A stretch of DNA of 33,220 nucleotides from Mnemiopsis leidyi (lineage: Eukaryota > Ctenophora > Tentaculata > Lobata > Bolinopsidae). The DNA lies in the NCBI GenBank assembly GCA_000226015.1, contig JH152784.1, positions 71,203 to 104,422 on the forward strand. Direction: 5' to 3'. Under the pieces are notes generated by a model. The model saw only the letters and a list, made by a program, of their open reading frames with translations. It did not search any database and was not told where the DNA came from. Below, one piece after another: positions 30,880 to 33,220 of the stretch; positions within the stretch are counted from its first letter, which is position 1, and every line of letters begins with the position of its first letter. Position numbers and translations under genes: made by a program.

Positions 30880-32288
30880 TTACAACAAGTTAAAGATGGC
30901 TGCCAGGAGTGGCATCAAAACGAAAGCGAATGTGGTGGCGGAGTTGTTGCACCCGGTTTTGTCGCATTCCACACAGGTTTTAGCATCAATGGTACCCTTA
31001 GCACAAGGCCCGCACCCGCCGTTTGCCTGGACGTAGGCAGCTTCCGCGCTGGCTCCGGGACTGAAATGGCAAAGTGTGAGCTTCATGGAAGAGTATTACA
31101 TTTGACTAACTGTGTAAGATTATGGTTTGAGGATGTTGGTGACATTTTTAACCAATCGAAAATTATAGATACGATCGAACCTAAATTCTTCTAAGGTTTT
31201 AAGCCGTTATATTTCGAGGAATAAGTTACCTGTTGCACTTAACAGCTGTGTCTTTAAGAGCATTGCAGGTGGTTGCTTTTTCCGCAGCCTTAAATTTCTT
31301 GGTTTCAGAATCGTAGGTGTGAGCGAAACACTCGAATTTATGAGCGTCGGCTGAAAAACAATTAGTATAGGATAGCATCTAGTTAAGCTGTACAATAAGA
31401 AACTAAATGTGTAACAAATGCAAATGTTGGTTGCTAGGTGACAATTGTAAGCTTGTCACATGAACGTACTTGGCGCGGTTACAGCAGTGTTACAAGCAGC
31501 ACCATCATCTTCAGAGGTGCACTCTTTGCAGGTCAGGTCCTTGAATTCTCCACAACTCCCGCACCCGTAGGTTTGAGAACTCATGCCGGTATACTCGACA
31601 AACATTGGACTGGAGAATGATGTTGGTTATAATATGTTTGTTGTATTGATTACGGCTAAATGTAAGATACATCGTTAGAGTTGCACTTCTTTGTAACGTT
31701 ACTTAATTGTTGATTATCCTTCATTTGATTTACATTTGAAATTTGGGTTGACGTCCAAGCTTAGAATTTTGACCAAAAAATCAAGCTAGTTCTGGTCAGA
31801 TGATGGTATTAGTGAAATAGGCCGAATACCATTACAGGATAACTTGTACATAAAATTTGACCCTACTTACGATGTGCAAGTAGTCATAGCTGCTTCACAA
31901 GTTTCTTCAGTCAGGGATTTTCCGTCAGCTGCTCCCTTGTTACATTTTTTGGCTCCCCCTGAGTTGAAAATTTAGCTGGTGAATAAGTATTACAGCTGGA
32001 GTACTAACAAGTCTTGGAGTTGCTATAAATTAATTATAAGATGTCCGTACACGGAATATTTCGGAAGTTGTACGTGTTTAATTTTTTAAACTTGAAAATA
32101 TCGTAGTCTGCTCAAGAATCAAGATCTCCTATTATTGCACAGAATTTAGACCGTTTAGAGTTTAGACCGTTAAAGCACACAATTTTAGCTTAGAAAGATA
32201 TTCTGAATAATCAAATAGCAAAGTTTAAGAAGTTTATATACTTACAGACAGCAGAGATGGTTAGAGCGAGGATCACGAAAACCTTCAT
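30880..32288 (-). CDS. GPI-anchored protein with two Ly6/three-finger-like domains (190 aa, 5 exons)
   Basis: Exons on the minus strand: 32288-32246, 31958-31871, 31609-31470, 31350-31230 and 31060-30880. All are GT-AG, phases 1, 2, 1, 2 agree, and the total of 573 bases gives 190 residues plus TAA. Signal peptide MKVFVILALTISAV; domain 1 from KKCNKG to YGCGSCGEFKDLTCKECTS...CN; domain 2 from FECFAHTYDS to GGCGPCAKGTIDAKTCVECD...CNN; then a hydrophobic tail, FAFVLMPLLAAIFNLL, typical of a GPI signal. The two halves share the pattern CGxC, then CxxC, then CN, so the protein looks internally duplicated, and the domain halves sit on matching exon pairs. CN(N) after the last cysteines is the Ly6/uPAR signature. 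A surface receptor or ligand role is inference. Confidence 0.85.
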
Positions 32289-33126
32289 TGTTGATAAATG
32301 TTTTGAGCTAAAAATATACCCTGTTATATTTTCGTAATACTGTGATAGATCAGATAAGTTTTAAATCAAGATTGAAAAATTACAATGAATAAAGAGTAAA
32401 CGTATAGTCAGAGATTGAAGTTTCTAAAAAAGAACACCTTAATCAATTTAGCCGTTAATTAACAGCTAAATTCATTCTATTTACTACAGTCCCTTAAACT
32501 ACACATGTATAAATGCGAAAAATTTGCTTTTTAAATCTTATTCTAAAACAACTGCTTCGATCAACTAGCAACATCTGAAAACCTCCAACTTGAGAAATGG
32601 TTACAATGAAACCACTCCGTGCAGCTCTTTCTATACTCAAGCCGTTGCGTCGCAACCCACGTGATGCGCACGTGACACCGTACACGCAGCGCACGTGGCA
32701 CTACGCAGCGCACGTGACACTTCGCAAGAGAAAGTGAGAGCGATTATAAGTGAGAGTGATTATAACAGCTCAGGATGTATCCAAAGAATATATTCTATAT
32801 CTAAGAATCTATTCTATCATTTCATTTATCATTTCATTTATCTACCATTTCATTTATCATTCCATTTCATTTATATGCCATTTAATCTATGATTTATCGA
32901 CAAATTATACTTATCTGGGCTATCACCTTAATTCTAAACAGTGTCTGACAACCATTTCCGAACTTCATTGCAGATGAAATACTTCAACTCTATTTCTATC
33001 CTGTTATCTCACCTGCATCCACATCCCAAAGTACAGCAGCATATTCAGAAATTCGTAGTTAGTTTATCTTCGAAATCATAGCAACATGGTCGAGGTTTTA
33101 ATAAATTTATGCCGACATCAGTATCA
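32289..33126. other. Upstream region of the Ly6-like gene
   Basis: AT-rich, with a TTTCATTTATC-rich stretch at 32815-32890. No supported coding exon on either strand. Confidence 0.5.
32658..32716. promoter_or_regulatory. Cluster of four CACGTG E-boxes
   Basis: CACGTG at 32658, 32669, 32692 and 32711, with the repeated context ACGCAGCGCACGTG. It lies about 370-430 bp upstream of the Ly6-like start codon, in promoter range for that minus-strand gene. Regulation by a bHLH-Zip factor is inference. Confidence 0.5.
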
Positions 33127-33220
33127 AGGATAGAGTCTTTAAGATAGAGTTTCTAGGATAGAGTCCCAGGATAGAGTCTTTACTCTCTAGGATAGAGTCT
33201 CTTGGATAGAGTCTTTAGGA
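33127..33220. repeat. AGGATAGAGTCT tandem repeat
   Basis: Six or so irregular copies of AGGATAGAGTCTTT running off the right edge of the window. Confidence 0.85.

Overview
The window looks like AT-rich nuclear DNA from an early-branching animal. It has short GT-AG exons separated by introns of roughly 100 bases to a few kb, many minisatellites and foldback transposons, and a kinase of the ankyrin/SH2 type known from Hydra (HTK16) and Drosophila (Shark). A cnidarian is the best guess, but the sequence does not settle this.

Four protein genes can be assembled exon by exon with consistent splice phases. (1) 655-11555, plus strand: the 3' part (727 residues, 16 exons) of a Shark/HTK16-type tyrosine kinase with ankyrin repeats, an SH2 domain, a proline-rich linker, a kinase domain and a proline-rich tail. 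The N-terminal end lies off the left edge. (2) 16069-17370, minus strand: a 4-exon gene for a 225-residue coiled-coil-rich protein that I do not recognise. (3) 20071-30556, plus strand: a secreted protein with a signal peptide, a LamG/pentraxin-like domain and 21 exons of GCC2/GCC3 (ephrin-receptor-like) cysteine-rich repeats. It probably continues past its last visible exon. (4) 30880-32288, minus strand: a 5-exon, 190-residue GPI-anchored protein with two Ly6/three-finger-like cysteine domains, lying antisense just beyond the last visible exon of gene 3 and possibly inside one of its introns.

The spaces are rich in repeats. The left third holds tandem arrays in and around kinase introns, a hairpin MITE and a tRNA-derived SINE. 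12.9-15.1 kb is a nest of inverted and direct repeats whose units recur as a foldback element at 29.9-30.1 kb. A 5'-truncated Penelope-like retroelement with a 14-bp target-site duplication sits at 18066-19160 and contains a 10-N assembly gap.

The most interesting part is gene 3. An 883-bp hAT-like element with perfect 14-bp terminal repeats and an 8-bp target duplication sits inside its LamG coding exon. Two of its exon boundaries have been multiplied by minisatellite expansion: three copies of a 5' splice donor (52-bp unit) at 24.44-24.59 kb and four copies of an exon start, three with the same 3' splice acceptor (61-bp unit), at 29.3-29.5 kb. In each array, phase allows only one site to be used in frame.
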